From NCBI GenBank assembly GCA_016191435.1, contig JACPOQ010000076.1, positions 1-47,394 of the forward strand: 47,394 bases of DNA. Direction: 5' to 3'. Shown one piece after another: positions 15,153-24,369 of this stretch. A program made the position numbers and the translations under genes. The DNA comes from Chloroflexota bacterium (GTDB lineage Bacteria > Chloroflexota > Dehalococcoidia > Tepidiformales > Tepidiformaceae). Numbering within the stretch: the stretch's first letter is position 1; every line of letters starts with the position of its first letter. The notes beneath the pieces were generated by a model, which did no database searches, had not been told where the DNA came from, and saw nothing but the letters and a program-made list of their open reading frames with translations.

Positions 15153-16514
15153 CTACGCTATCGAGCCCCGTGCGAACCCGCCCTCTTCTTGCACCCGCGC
15201 CCATTCCGCGTCCGGGTCATCGCTGCCGAGGTGGCCGGCGGCGGTGCGTCGCGACTGGATTCCCGCCTCCACGAGCGATCGCTCGTCGGCCACCTGCCGC
15301 GAACGGTCGATGGGCAGCACCGGCCCCCAGTGCGCGACCGCCCGCAGCCCCTCGATATCGAGGCCCGCGTACTTCGCCAGGAGGCGCAGGATGAGCATCG
15401 CCCGGCGTTCGTACACGGAGGTGCGGATCAGTCGCTTGCGTTCGACCTTCTTCGCGAGCGGGTCCAGCTCGGTGTTGAGCGCGATGCCGCTGAGCCCCTG
15501 CGGGTTGCTGCCGAAGGCCGTCCGCGGCGACTCCCCGAGGTCGTGCAGCGTGCGGTAAATGAGGTCGATGTAGTCCTTGTGGAGCGCCACGCCGCCGCCC
15601 TGGAGCAGGTCCAGCAGGTAGGCCCGCGCCCGCTCCGGCACCTCCCACACGGCGCCCGGCTCGACGGCGATGTCGTCGGCGCCCGTCACGCCTTCGAGCA
15701 CCGCGATCGGGTTCCCCGAAAGCTCCAGGATCTGGCTGAGCTGGCTGTAGGCGCGGTTGAGCTCGCGGGAGGATTCCACGAGCGCGGGGATGTCGCTCGA
15801 ACCCCATGCCTGCTTCGGCTCCCGGACGTTGGGAAAGAGCACGTAGGGGATGAAGCCATACGGGTTCACCTCGTGCCGTTCGCGCTGCTCGCCGCGCCAG
15901 AGCTCGAAGGTATCGGCCGTCCAGTATTCGGTGACCGTCGTCGCGGGGAGGCTGCCGCCCGCGCCAGTGGAGTGGAGGGTCACCACCGGGGCCGCGTCTT
16001 CGACCGAATACTGCGAGGCAACCGCGACGAGCCGCGCCGGGTCATCGGGCACGCGCCACGCGAAGAGGCCCTGCACATCCGGCGCCGTCACCCGCACCAT
16101 CGCCTCGGCGGGGTCCCAGGTGACCTTGTAGGCGGCGTCGCCGAGCACGGCGCAATCGAGCTCGGTCTCGAAATCGAGCTGCGCCAGGAAGTTCGTGGCT
16201 TCGACATCACGCAGCGCACGTTCGGCTGCGCGGGCGCGTTCGCGGCCGGCGCCGGTGTCGCCATCGCGCGCCTCTACCTGGACCGCCAGCCCGCCGAGCA
16301 GGTAGCTCGTGATCTTGTCGGCGAAGGCGCGCGCGTAGTTGAAGGTCAGCCGGCGTTCGCCACGCCGCGCCCGCCCGAGCCACTGTCGCCCCTCGTAGAA
16401 CTCCAGATTCTCGCGGTAGCGCCGCAGCCGCTCCTCGTCCATGCGCCGCAGCCGCACGGGCAACGGCAGCTCGTCGCGCAGTTCGCGCCGCCGTACCGGG
16501 AACCTCACAGGCAT
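15153..16514 (-). CDS. Phage portal protein (SPP1-type), isolated
   Basis: A 453-residue protein resembling tailed-phage portals. The N-terminal YRENLEFYEGRQWLGRARRGE then NYARAFADKITSYLLGG is the clip/wing pattern; VKVTWDP-like and GFIPYVLFPN blocks follow, then a long helical stem/crown region with SSRELNRAYSQLSQILELSGNP. Portals form the dodecameric DNA gate of the capsid. Terminase, protease and capsid genes, which normally flank it, are absent; the neighbours are a CheX-like gene and dCTP deaminase. The reading frame is intact and GC-rich like the host. Start ATG 16514 chosen as the first Met of the conserved N-terminus. Confidence 0.85.
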   Translation of the reverse strand: MPVRFPVRRRELRDELPLPVRLRRMDEERLRRYRENLEFYEGRQWLGRARRGERRLTFNYARAFADKITSYLLGGLAVQVEARDGDTGAGRERARAAERALRDVEATNFLAQLDFETELDCAVLGDAAYKVTWDPAEAMVRVTAPDVQGLFAWRVPDDPARLVAVASQYSVEDAAPVVTLHSTGAGGSLPATTVTEYWTADTFELWRGEQRERHEVNPYGFIPYVLFPNVREPKQAWGSSDIPALVESSRELNRAYSQLSQILELSGNPIAVLEGVTGADDIAVEPGAVWEVPERARAYLLDLLQGGGVALHKDYIDLIYRTLHDLGESPRTAFGSNPQGLSGIALNTELDPLAKKVERKRLIRTSVYERRAMLILRLLAKYAGLDIEGLRAVAHWGPVLPIDRSRQVADERSLVEAGIQSRRTAAGHLGSDDPDAEWARVQEEGGFARGSIA

Positions 16515-16575
16515 CGTTGTCACGCCATCACCTCGCGCCGGGATATCCGCCACGGTGCCGGGCCGGGGGTGGAGG

Positions 16576-16658
16576 TGGTAGGGGCGGTTGGCGTAGAGGC
16601 GTAGGGGCGTGACGGCGTAGTGGCGTGTGGGGTGCGGGAGTGTGGGCGTGCCGGAGTG
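16576..16658. repeat. Octamer array between divergent portal and dCTP deaminase genes
   Basis: About ten 8-bp units such as cgtagagg, cgtagggg, cgtgacgg, cgtagtgg, cgtgtggg, gtgtgggc. It occupies most of the divergent promoter region between 16514 and 16748. Confidence 0.75.
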
Positions 16659-16747
16659 GTCGCGGTAGCGTGGCGTCGGTGGTGGCCATAGACTCGGCGT
16701 GTGTTTCGACGCGAAATTCGAGGGCTCGATCGCGAGGTGCGCCAACC

Positions 16748-17923
16748 GTGAGCGCGCCGCGGCCCGGCATTCTGCCGTGGCAGGAGTTGCAGAGGGCCGC
16801 CGAATCGGGGTTCATCCGCGCCGAGACGTGTGCCATCCCCGCGGGCAGCTTCCAGCCCGCAAGCATCGACCTCCGTCTCGGCGAGCGCGCCTACCGCCTG
16901 CGCTGCAGCTTTCTCCCCGGCACGGCGCCCGTCGCCGAGCGCCTGGAAGAGTTCGCCATGGGCGAGATGGACCTGCGCGAGGGCGCCGTCCTCGAAAGCG
17001 GCCGGCCCTACCTCATCCCGCTCATCGAGGAGCTCAGCCTGCCACGGAATCTGCGCGGGCAGACGAACCCCAAGTCCTCCACTGGCCGCCTCGACATCTT
17101 CACGCGCGTGATCACCGATGCTGGCACGCAGTTCGATGAAATCGCCGCCGGCTATAAGGGCCGCCTCTACCTCGAGGTGTTCTCGCGCACGTTCACCATC
17201 AAGGTGAAGACGGGACGTGCGCTCAACCAGCTTCGCCTCTTCGCTTCGAAGTCCGATTGCAGCGACGCGGACCTGCTCGCGTTGCACCGCTCGCGTCCCA
17301 TCGCTTACCGCGGCAGCCGGCCCATCAGCGCCGAAACCGTTGGGCTTTCGAACGGCCTGCTCCTGGGCGTGGACCTCGCCGCCGGCAGCGCCGTCGGCTT
17401 CCGCGCGAAGCGCAACAGCCACCTGTTGGACCTCGAAGCCACCGCCGCCTACGAAGCCGAGGACTACTGGGAAGAGGTCTACAGCGAGGCCGGCAACCGC
17501 CTCATCCTCGAGCCCGAGGAGTTCTACCTGCTGCTGTCGAAGGAGGCCGTGAGCATCCCGCCATCGGTCGCGGCCGACATGGTCGCCTTCGACCCTACGA
17601 GTGGAGAGCTCCGCACCCACTACGCCGGCTTCTTCGACCCCGGCTTCGGCTACGGCCACGAGGCAGCGCTGCCCGGCAGCCGCGCCGTCATGGAAGTGCG
17701 CGCCCACGACGTCCCCTTCGCCGTCGAAGACGGTCAGCGGGTGGCGAAGCTGACCTTCAGCCGCATGGCCGCCGAGCCATCGGTTCTCTATGGCTCACCG
17801 TCGATGGGCTCGCACTACCAGGGCCAGGGCGAACTGCGCATCCTCCCGAAGCAGTTCCGGCCGCCCCGCAGCCGCCAATTCCAGCCGGCTCTGCGGCGGG
17901 CGCGTGGGGGCATCTCGGCGTAG
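16748..17923 (+). CDS. dcd: 2'-deoxycytidine 5'-triphosphate deaminase (two-domain)
   Basis: A 391-residue tandem form of dCTP deaminase, with two dUTPase-like beta-barrel halves (about 1-190 and 200-390). It should deaminate dCTP to dUTP for thymidylate supply; the thymidylate kinase gene tmk lies at 35.3 kb. Visible motifs are PASIDLRLGERAYRL, LRGQTNPKSSTGRLDIFTR in the first half, and GFFDPGFGYG, VMEVRAHDVPF in the second. Start GTG 16748 precedes the conserved ILPWQELQ start of the family; the open frame upstream runs through the octamer array. Confidence 0.9.
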   Translation: MSAPRPGILPWQELQRAAESGFIRAETCAIPAGSFQPASIDLRLGERAYRLRCSFLPGTAPVAERLEEFAMGEMDLREGAVLESGRPYLIPLIEELSLPRNLRGQTNPKSSTGRLDIFTRVITDAGTQFDEIAAGYKGRLYLEVFSRTFTIKVKTGRALNQLRLFASKSDCSDADLLALHRSRPIAYRGSRPISAETVGLSNGLLLGVDLAAGSAVGFRAKRNSHLLDLEATAAYEAEDYWEEVYSEAGNRLILEPEEFYLLLSKEAVSIPPSVAADMVAFDPTSGELRTHYAGFFDPGFGYGHEAALPGSRAVMEVRAHDVPFAVEDGQRVAKLTFSRMAAEPSVLYGSPSMGSHYQGQGELRILPKQFRPPRSRQFQPALRRARGGISA

Positions 17924-17977
17924 GCGCGGCGGGAGTTCGGGGAGCCGCAACATCCCGGTGGCCCTACAATGCGCCCC

Positions 17978-19378
17978 ATGCCCGCCCCGGACCTCGCCCG
18001 TCTGTTTTCGCCGCGTGCTGTCGCCGTTGCCGGCGCCTCGACGAAGGTGGACAGCCCGGGACACGACTACGTGCATTCGCTGCGCGTGTTCGGCTTCGAA
18101 GGCCCGGTCTACCCCATCAACCCCCGCGCCGAGGAAGTCGACGGCTACCGCGCCTATCCCTCGCTGGCGACCGTTCCTGGCGATGTGGACCTGGTGATCT
18201 CGTGCCTGCCGGCGTCCGCGGTGCTCGATCTCGTGGCGCAGTGCGCGGCGAAGCGCGTGCCCTTCCTCCACCTGTTCACCGCGCGCTTCAGCGAAACCGG
18301 CGATCCCGATGCGGCCGCACTCGAACGCCAGGTGCTGGCCGCATGCGTGGCTGGCGGCGTGCGCCTGCTGGGTCCCAACGGCCTCGGTCTCTACCACCCG
18401 GCCGGCGGGATCGCGTTCCGCCCCGACCTCCCGCAGGAATGTGGCGCAGTCGCCTTCCTCAGCCAGAGCGGCAACAACGCCGTCGAAGTCGCGTTGCGCG
18501 GCAACGCGCGTGGGCTGCGCTTCGGCAAGGTCGCGAATTACGGCAACGGGCTGGACCTCACGCCAGCGGTGCTCCTGCGCTACCTCGCCGAAGACCCCGA
18601 GACCGCCGTCATCGGTGCCTACGTCGAGGGCGTCCCCGATGGGCGCGGCCTGTTCGAGGCGCTGAAGGCGGCGGCCGGGCACAAGCCGGTGATCGTCCAC
18701 AAGGCCGGCCGCACGGTCGCGGGTGCGCGCTCGGCCGCATCGCACACGGCAGCGCTCGCGGGCGCGGCGGAGCTGTGGCCGGTGGCGATTCGGCAGGCGG
18801 GAGCCATCGAGGCGCGCAGCCAGGAGCAGCTCCTCGACCTCATGGTCGGCGCCTCGTTGCTCGCAAAGCCGCGTGGACGGCGCATGGCCGTTGTTGGTGG
18901 CGGTGGCGGCCGCAGCGTGCAATCCGCCGACGCCTGCGAGGAGAACGGCTTCGATGTCGTGCCGCTGCCTGCCGCCGTGCGCGAGCAGGTGCGGGCGAAG
19001 GCGCCGCAACTCGCCGACTGGATCGGCAACCCGGTGGACCAGTCCATCCTCGCCGGCAGCGGCGTGTCATCGAACGGCGTGCTCGAACTGATGCTCGCCA
19101 GCGGCGAATACGACGCCGCCATCGCAAACGTGGGCGAGGACTGGTTCCTCGGCCGCCCCGAAGGGGATGAGCGGCTGAAACACGCCTGCTCGCGGCTCGC
19201 CGCCGTGTGCGAGTCCGCGCCGATCCCCGTCGCCGTCGTCCTTGGCGCCACCGAGACCACCGACCCCGGGTACCGCGCCGTGATCGACGCCGTCCGCGAC
19301 GCGTTCATCGCCCGCAACATCGCCGTCTACCCCAGCGTTGAGCGCGCCGCGTGGGCGCTTGGCCGGCTGGCGGGGTAG
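17978..19378 (+). CDS. Acyl-CoA synthetase (NDP-forming) alpha-subunit-like protein
   Basis: A 466-residue protein with a Rossmann CoA-binding domain (about 5-130, FSPRAVAVAGASTK, GFEGPVYPINPRAEEVDGY) and two succinyl-CoA-ligase-type flavodoxin-like domains. It has GAVAFLSQSGNNAVE and the phosphohistidine loop SAASHTAALAGAAEL. This matches the alpha part of ADP-forming acetyl/acyl-CoA synthetases, which interconvert acyl-CoA + NDP + Pi with acid + CoA + NTP. The beta (ATP-grasp) part is neither fused nor nearby, so a partner must be encoded elsewhere. ATG 17969 is an alternative start three codons upstream. Confidence 0.85.
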   Translation: MPAPDLARLFSPRAVAVAGASTKVDSPGHDYVHSLRVFGFEGPVYPINPRAEEVDGYRAYPSLATVPGDVDLVISCLPASAVLDLVAQCAAKRVPFLHLFTARFSETGDPDAAALERQVLAACVAGGVRLLGPNGLGLYHPAGGIAFRPDLPQECGAVAFLSQSGNNAVEVALRGNARGLRFGKVANYGNGLDLTPAVLLRYLAEDPETAVIGAYVEGVPDGRGLFEALKAAAGHKPVIVHKAGRTVAGARSAASHTAALAGAAELWPVAIRQAGAIEARSQEQLLDLMVGASLLAKPRGRRMAVVGGGGGRSVQSADACEENGFDVVPLPAAVREQVRAKAPQLADWIGNPVDQSILAGSGVSSNGVLELMLASGEYDAAIANVGEDWFLGRPEGDERLKHACSRLAAVCESAPIPVAVVLGATETTDPGYRAVIDAVRDAFIARNIAVYPSVERAAWALGRLAG

Positions 19379-19443
19379 CTCCGGCGTGACCTGCTGTCGT
19401 CTCTGCTCGCCCCGGGCTTGCGAATAACCTTGCCTGTTTTCCG

Positions 19444-19866
19444 TCACCCCACCAGCCGCACGGGCGACGGCGGGTTGGCGCCAAGCGCGCGCACGAAGCT
19501 CGCGTCGCAGGTCAGCAACTCGATGCCGAATGCCTCGGCGCACGCGAGGTACAGCGAGTCGTAGATTTTCGATTGCCCGGCCGCCTCGGCGATCTCGAGC
19601 GCGCGCTCGATCCATGCATCGTTCCAACCGTGCTCGATCGGAAGTAAACGAAACGCGCGCCACAGACTCACGCGGGCCTCGGTATCGATAACACCGCGCC
19701 GATGAAGCGACCGCAAATTCGATGCGAACTCCGACTGCAACAGATTCGTCGACACGAACTGGTGTCCCCCCTCGACGAGCTCCGAGAGAACGGACTGCGC
19801 TGCGGGAAGTTGTTGGCTCGGAACCATCGCTCGCAGCAAGAACGACGCATCGGGGACGTAGATCAA
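19444..19866 (-). CDS. PIN-domain toxin (VapC-like)
   Basis: A 140-residue PIN ribonuclease. The acidic active-site positions are visible: Asp6 (YVPDASFL), a Glu in LLQSEFASNL (about 46), Asp in KIYDSLYLACAEAFG (about 104) and Asp in LLTCDASFVRAL (about 120). VapC-type toxins cut tRNA or rRNA. It overlaps the preceding small gene by 4 bases (ATGA), as toxin and antitoxin genes commonly do. Confidence 0.85.
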   Translation of the reverse strand: MIYVPDASFLLRAMVPSQQLPAAQSVLSELVEGGHQFVSTNLLQSEFASNLRSLHRRGVIDTEARVSLWRAFRLLPIEHGWNDAWIERALEIAEAAGQSKIYDSLYLACAEAFGIELLTCDASFVRALGANPPSPVRLVG

Positions 19867-20102
19867 TGGTCGTCGGACTCGTCCAGCACTTCCTGGATCA
19901 CTTCCTCCGGCACGCCAAGTCCACCCGTCGCACGCAAGACCGCTTGGCGCGCCTCCGCGAGGGCGCGCAGCGCCGCCAGCGCACGGGCGTGGCCCTCGGG
20001 GCTACGGGCGCGCGCGAGCATCGCTTCGCGATCGGCCGCGTAGTCCTCCGGCGTGGCGCCGGTCATGTCTCTGGACCGCGAGGTGCTCGCTTCGGTAGTC
20101 AT
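19863..20102 (-). CDS. Putative antitoxin partner of the PIN toxin
   Basis: A 79-residue, mostly helical, acidic protein with a short disordered N-terminus. The sequence ARALAALRALAEARQAVLRATGG and the C-terminal IQEVLDESDD suggest a toxin-wrapping helix, but no clear DNA-binding fold is visible. The antitoxin role is inferred from size, position and the 4-base overlap with the toxin gene. Confidence 0.65.
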   Translation of the reverse strand: MTTEASTSRSRDMTGATPEDYAADREAMLARARSPEGHARALAALRALAEARQAVLRATGGLGVPEEVIQEVLDESDDH

Positions 20103-20169
20103 GGAGCGATTGTAGCGCGTCGCTGCCTGGAGGGCGTTCCGCCAGAGAGCCGCGACGACAGTCAGAAAA

Positions 20170-20181
20170 TATGATTATCAT
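20170..20181. promoter_or_regulatory. Candidate -10 and operator of the second VapBC-type pair
   Basis: TATGAT at 20170-20175 could be a -10 hexamer, and ATGATTATCAT (20171-20181) is a perfect inverted repeat around one base. The ATG of the antitoxin follows at 20188, so the transcript would have almost no leader. No good -35 is seen. Confidence 0.4.
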
Positions 20182-20187
20182 GGGTAC

Positions 20188-20481
20188 ATGGAATCGACGA
20201 CCACGGCGCCAGCCCCAACGAAGATTACCGCGACGGAGCTGGCCCGGAACCTCTCCGACGTCCTGAACCGCGTGCGTTACCGCGGCGAACACTTCATCGT
20301 CGAACGCAACGGCGAAGTAGTGGCCGTGCTCGAACCAAAGCCGGAGGCAAAGAAGCGGACGCGCGAGGAGTTCCTTCGTGAGTTCGGTCACATGAAGCTG
20401 CCACACGGCTTCGCGGACGCCCTTGAGGATGGGATGAAGGTCTTTAAGACGGGCGCCGAGGATCCGTGGCAGTCCTTGTAG
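20188..20481 (+). CDS. Phd/YefM-type antitoxin
   Basis: A 97-residue antitoxin. Residues 11-55 (KITATELARNLSDVLNRVRYRGEHF...VAVLEP) give the Phd/YefM DNA-binding and dimer fold, and the C-terminal about 40 residues form the toxin-binding tail. It overlaps the start of the PIN gene by 16 bases and should repress its own operon. Confidence 0.85.
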   Translation: MESTTTAPAPTKITATELARNLSDVLNRVRYRGEHFIVERNGEVVAVLEPKPEAKKRTREEFLREFGHMKLPHGFADALEDGMKVFKTGAEDPWQSL

Positions 20482-20876
20482 ATTCGAGCGTCTTCATTGA
20501 AGCGGAGCGGCGCGAATTCAGTCTCGACGAAATCTTCGCGCTCGTCCGGCCGGGGGAGTCAATGGCGGTCTCCGCCATCGGAGCCGCTGAGCTCCTGTTC
20601 GGGTTTCACCTTGGCGCACCGGCCCAACGGCGGCTCCAACGATCGGCGTTTGCCGACAGTGTTTTCGAACAATTCGAGATCCTCGCCTTCGACATTGTTG
20701 TCGCACGCCGGTACGCCGAGCTCTGGGCGCATCTTCGGTCGAAGGGCACGATGATCGGCCTGCACGACCTCATGATCGGCGCCACGGCGCTTGCCAACGG
20801 CTTTGACGTGCTCACCCACAACGTCCGGGATTTCGAGCGCATCCCCGGTCTCACCGTGCGCCGCCCCGATTGGTAG
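20466..20876 (+). CDS. PIN-domain toxin (VapC family)
   Basis: A 136-residue PIN ribonuclease beginning with GTG inside the antitoxin gene. The motifs are VLVDSSVFIEAERR (Asp6, with a following Glu), AIGAAELLFGF (Glu about 42), GLHDLMIGATALANG (Asp about 99) and a final Asn/Asp region, VLTHNVRDFERIPGL. It is a standard VapC ribosome or tRNA endonuclease. The divergent arrangement with the other PIN pair (about 85 bp between starts) is unusual. Confidence 0.88.
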   Translation: MAVLVDSSVFIEAERREFSLDEIFALVRPGESMAVSAIGAAELLFGFHLGAPAQRRLQRSAFADSVFEQFEILAFDIVVARRYAELWAHLRSKGTMIGLHDLMIGATALANGFDVLTHNVRDFERIPGLTVRRPDW

Positions 20877-20899
20877 CCGCTTGAGCCAAGGCGCCGCCG

Positions 20900-21634
20900 C
20901 TACCGCCCGCCGGCCAGCGGCGATTCCGCCGCCAGCGCCTCCACCAGCTCCCCGAGGTGCGCGATGACGCGGTCCGGGACGGCGACCAGGCCCTCGCCCA
21001 GCTCCATGCGGTCGCGGTGGATCCAGACGGCGTGGAGGCCGGCGTTCTTTGCCCCGCCGATGTCGGCGTAGAGATTGTCGCCGACGTGCCAGGCCTCGTG
21101 CGGCTCAACGCCCGTCGCCGCGAGCGCGTGCTCGAACACCTCTTTGTCCGGCTTCCCATGCCCGAAGACGCCCTCGATCACGATGGCATCGACGTACGCC
21201 TCCAGCCCGAAGCGTTCGACCTTGCCGCGCTGCATGTCGGCCGGCCCGTTCGTGATGATGGCCAACCGGAAGCCCTGCGCCCGCAGCCCTTCGAGCGTGG
21301 CCAGCGCGTCATCGAACAGGTGGATGCGCGGCGTGACCTCCTCGGCGTAGCGGTCGGAGAGCCGGGGCGCGAGCTCGACATCGAGCCCTTCGGCTGCGAG
21401 CGCGCTGCGCACGGTGTTCATGCGCGCTTCGACGAGCCGCGTGCGCCATTGCCCGACCGCTGCCTCGTCGCGCCAGAACTCCCGCGCCTCGCGGCGGATG
21501 GCCGCGCGGATGAGCTCCCATTCGCAGCCCAGTTCGGGCGCGAGGTCGCGGCAGGCGATCTCCCAGGCGACCTCCAGGCCGCCGGAGGTATCGAGCAGCG
21601 TGTCGTCCATATCGAAGAAAACGGCGCGGGGCAT
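20900..21634 (-). CDS. HAD-superfamily hydrolase
   Basis: A 244-residue haloacid-dehalogenase-like phosphatase. Motif I is [10 protein letters not shown] (nucleophile Asp8, acid Asp10), motif II is IITNGP, motif III is the lysine in [12 protein letters not shown], and motif IV is [16 protein letters not shown]. The inserted helical cap (about 20-110) puts it in subclass I, as in phosphoglycolate phosphatase or 5'-nucleotidase YjjG-like enzymes. The substrate is unknown. Start MPRAVF (21634) is the conserved N-terminus. Confidence 0.9.
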   Translation of the reverse strand: MPRAVFFDMDDTLLDTSGGLEVAWEIACRDLAPELGCEWELIRAAIRREAREFWRDEAAVGQWRTRLVEARMNTVRSALAAEGLDVELAPRLSDRYAEEVTPRIHLFDDALATLEGLRAQGFRLAIITNGPADMQRGKVERFGLEAYVDAIVIEGVFGHGKPDKEVFEHALAATGVEPHEAWHVGDNLYADIGGAKNAGLHAVWIHRDRMELGEGLVAVPDRVIAHLGELVEALAAESPLAGGR

Positions 21635-21818
21635 GGCAATCCGGTGCGGTCGTCGCCCCTCAACCGTACCGCATCGAATCGGCACGGGCACACCATCCTG
21701 GCGGAGGAAAGTCAACGGCTCGGCGGCGAATTTCGGTATGCTGGACGGCGTCCGGGCGCGCACTGAGCCGGCCCGCGCCCGTCACGATCCTGCGGCCGGA
21801 ATGTCAGGAGGACGCGCC

Positions 21819-22478
21819 ATGCTCTTCAAGCGAAAGCCCACGGCACTGATTGACCCCGCGGACGCGCTCCGCGGCCGGGACACACCGATGCCCGTGCCGG
21901 AGCGGCACCTCGTGCTGGGCACGCCCCTCGAGGGGCCCTGGCCCGCCGGCTACCAGCGCGCGACCGTCGCGATGGGCTGCTTCTGGGGCGCCGAGAAGTT
22001 TCTCTGGCACGTCCCCGGTGTCTATTCGACGTTCGTCGGCTACGCCGGCGGGTTCACCCCGAACCCCACGTACGAAGAAGTCTGTTCGGAGCGCACCGGC
22101 CACGCCGAGGCCGCCGTCGCCATCTTCGACCCCGCAAAGGTCGCGTACGACGACCTGCTGAAGGTGTTCTGGGAGAACCACGACCCCACGCAATGGATGC
22201 GCCAGGGCGGCGACATCGGCACGCAGTACCGCTCCGCAATTTTCGTGGAGGGTGCGGAACAGGAGGCTGCCGCGCTCGAATCGCGTGACCGCTACCAGGC
22301 CGCACTGCGCACCGCCGGCTTCGGCGACATCGTGACCGAAATCCTCCCCGCCGGGGAGTTCTACTACGCCGAGCCCTACCACCAGCAGTACCTCGCGCGG
22401 AACCCGCACGGCTACTGCAACCACGGCTTCTGCCAGGCCGCGTACCCGGCGGCAGCGGCCAGCGAAGTAAGAGGCTAA
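21819..22478 (+). CDS. msrA: Peptide-methionine (S)-S-oxide reductase
   Basis: A 219-residue MsrA, which reduces the S-epimer of methionine sulfoxide in proteins or free. The catalytic Cys54 is in [22 protein letters not shown]-like and the QYRSAIF block follow, and resolving cysteines lie near the C-terminus (YCNHGFCQ). The enzyme is recycled by thioredoxin; trxA and trxB lie at 26.9-28.4 kb. ATG 21819 follows a strong AGGAGG. Confidence 0.93.
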   Translation: MLFKRKPTALIDPADALRGRDTPMPVPERHLVLGTPLEGPWPAGYQRATVAMGCFWGAEKFLWHVPGVYSTFVGYAGGFTPNPTYEEVCSERTGHAEAAVAIFDPAKVAYDDLLKVFWENHDPTQWMRQGGDIGTQYRSAIFVEGAEQEAAALESRDRYQAALRTAGFGDIVTEILPAGEFYYAEPYHQQYLARNPHGYCNHGFCQAAYPAAAASEVRG

Positions 22479-22489
22479 GAGCCGCGGCG

Positions 22490-22576
22490 GGGTGTGGGGG
22501 TGTCGGCGTCTGGGCGTAAGCCTGGGAACGCACGCTTCCACACCCACACACCCACACACCCACACGCCCACACGGC
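22490..22576. repeat. Octamer array, close inverted pair
   Basis: Left arm 22490-22518 (ggtgtggg, ggtgtcgg, cgtctggg) and right arm 22538-22576 (cacaccca repeated three times, then cacgccca) have only about 20 bp between them, so a long hairpin is possible. It lies between msrA and the nitroreductase, ending about 15 bp before the latter's start. Confidence 0.75.
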
Positions 22577-22591
22577 GACGAAGGAGCACAC

Positions 22592-23245
22592 ATGCCCGCC
22601 ACCGGCGACGCCACAGCCGCATTCGACCCTGCCCGCCTTGCGATGCCCATCGGCGAGGCGATGTTTAGCCAGCGCGCCATCCGCCGCCTGCGCCCGGACC
22701 CTATCCCCATGGCCGATGTGCGCGCCATGCTCGAAGCGGCGGTCAAGGCGCCCAGCGGCGGCAACCAGCAGTGGGCGCGCTTCCTTGTGCTCAATGACCC
22801 GGAACGCATCCGCGAATTCGGCCAGCTCTACCACGAAGCCTGGTGGGCGAAACGCCGCGACATCGAGGGCTGGTCCGGCCCGCAGGACATCCCCGCCGGC
22901 GCCACCGTCGCCCGCTCCGCGATGCGGCTCGCCGGTGAGATCGGCGCCGCGCCGCTGATCGTGCTGGTGCTCGCCGAACCGCCCGGCCCCGCCAACTCCG
23001 TCATCACCTGCGCCCAGAACCTGATGCTTGCAGCCCGCGCGCTCGGCATCGGTTCGGTCCCCACGACGCTGCACCCCGATGTGATGGAGCGCGTCTACGC
23101 GCTGTTCGATATCCCCTCGCGCGCCGTCTTCCACCTCTGCATCCCTATGGGCTACCCGCGCGGCAACTTCGGCCCGACGGCGCGCCGCCCAACGGCCGAA
23201 GTCTCGTACCTGAACACATGGGGCGCCCCGGTCCCGTGGGCCTGA
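22592..23245 (+). CDS. Nitroreductase-family protein
   Basis: A 217-residue FMN-dependent nitroreductase-like enzyme. The N-terminal SQRAIRRLRPDPIPMADVRAMLEAAVKAPSGGNQQWARF has the Arg-rich phosphate-binding and S-G-G/N-Q flavin motifs; the C-terminal GYPRGNFGPTARRP closes the FMN site. Members reduce nitroaromatics, quinones or act as dehydrogenases with NAD(P)H. The exact substrate is unknown. The ribosome site AAGGAG follows directly after the octamer array. Confidence 0.88.
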   Translation: MPATGDATAAFDPARLAMPIGEAMFSQRAIRRLRPDPIPMADVRAMLEAAVKAPSGGNQQWARFLVLNDPERIREFGQLYHEAWWAKRRDIEGWSGPQDIPAGATVARSAMRLAGEIGAAPLIVLVLAEPPGPANSVITCAQNLMLAARALGIGSVPTTLHPDVMERVYALFDIPSRAVFHLCIPMGYPRGNFGPTARRPTAEVSYLNTWGAPVPWA

Positions 23246-23391
23246 GCGGCGCGCTTGACCTCGAAGGCAAGGTGGCGGTGATGATCGCGTGCATCAACGG
23301 CGCCACCATCCCCGGCGGCGGCATGCTCCTCCGGGGAACCGGATACCCTGGAGATTGCACAAGTGTTCTATTCCTGAGGCATCTCCTCTAG
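23236..23391 (+). pseudogene. Short-chain dehydrogenase remnant with internal deletion
   Basis: The 51-codon open frame from GTG 23236 begins like an SDR N-terminus (SGALDLEGKVAV). It then jumps to something like an SDR C-terminus (INGATIPGGGMLL; compare the family end Y-V-T-G-A-T-I-x-V-D-G-G-M-L), followed by unrelated residues to a TAG at 23389. It looks like an SDR gene that lost its core, about 230 codons. It overlaps the end of the nitroreductase gene and abuts the restriction-modification pair. Confidence 0.4.
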
Positions 23392-23400
23392 AATCATCCT

Positions 23401-24369
23401 GTGAGTAGCCAAACGGCGAGCCAAATCCCCCTCCTGGCGGCGGATCTCCATGTAGTGCCGCGGCTGGAGGTTGGTATCGCACCAAGAACGCGTCCCGCGT
23501 ACGAACTGGTTTTGGACGATGCGTTCGATTGGCTGGATCGGCGGGTGGCCAATTCCATCGAGGCGGTCGTGACGGATCCGCCCTATGGATTGATTGAATT
23601 CAGCGAAGCGGAATTGCGGAAGAAGAAGGATGGCAGTGGCGGAGTGTGGCGGATTCCGCCAGCCTTCGACGGTTGCGAGCGAGCGCCGCTGCCGCGCTTC
23701 ACGGTGTTGCGGGATCGCGATCGCCAGGCGCTGCGCGCATTCTTCGCGCGGTTGTCGCAGTCGCTCATACGGGTGCTCGTGCCGGGAGCGCATGTTTTCA
23801 TCGCGACGAATCCGCTGGTCTCCCACCTCGTGTACGAGCCGTTCATCGCCGCGGGGTTTGAAAAGCGCGGGGAAATTATTCGCCTGGTGCAAACGCTGCG
23901 CGGCGGGGATCGGCCGAAGAACGCGGAGAACGAGTTCGACCTTGTTTCGGTGATGCCTCGGTCCGGTTGGGAACCCTGGGGTCTCTTCCGGAAGCCATGC
24001 CAGGGACGTGTGCAGGATAACCTCAGGGTGTGGCGGACCGGTGGCTTGCGGCGGATATCCGATGCGGAGCCCTTCAGAGACGTCATCTCCGCTCCCGTGG
24101 CGCGCGGCCGCGAACGGGAAATCGCACCTCACCCTTCGTTGAAACCTCAGCGGTTGATGCGCCAATTGGTGCGGGCCTCTTTGCCGTTCGCTGAAGGCAC
24201 GGTGCTCGATCCATTCATGGGCTCCGGCTCCACAATCGCCGCCGCATCGGCGCTCGGGATACAAAGCATCGGGATAGAGTGCAACCCGGAGTTCTTCGCA
24301 CTCGCCGTCGCGGCCATCCCGGAACTGGCCGGGCTCGATGCCGGTGAGCACGACTCTGCCAGATGGTGA
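23401..24369 (+). CDS. Type II DNA methyltransferase
   Basis: A 322-residue amino-methyltransferase with catalytic motif IV TDPPYG (about 58-63) before the SAM motif I DPFMGSGST (about 275-283), the permuted beta-class order. DPPY favours N6-adenine, though N4-cytosine cannot be excluded. The target recognition region lies between. It is followed by a putative endonuclease gene overlapping by 7 bases. Base composition is clearly less GC-rich than neighbours, a sign of transfer. Start GTG 23401. Confidence 0.88.
   Translation: MSSQTASQIPLLAADLHVVPRLEVGIAPRTRPAYELVLDDAFDWLDRRVANSIEAVVTDPPYGLIEFSEAELRKKKDGSGGVWRIPPAFDGCERAPLPRFTVLRDRDRQALRAFFARLSQSLIRVLVPGAHVFIATNPLVSHLVYEPFIAAGFEKRGEIIRLVQTLRGGDRPKNAENEFDLVSVMPRSGWEPWGLFRKPCQGRVQDNLRVWRTGGLRRISDAEPFRDVISAPVARGREREIAPHPSLKPQRLMRQLVRASLPFAEGTVLDPFMGSGSTIAAASALGIQSIGIECNPEFFALAVAAIPELAGLDAGEHDSARW

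Noticed and set aside
14613..16604. A 663-residue open frame on the plus strand across the portal gene
   Set aside because: It is antisense to a clear portal protein, is made of Arg/Ala/Pro/His-rich sequence and has no family pattern. Such shadows are normal in GC-rich DNA.
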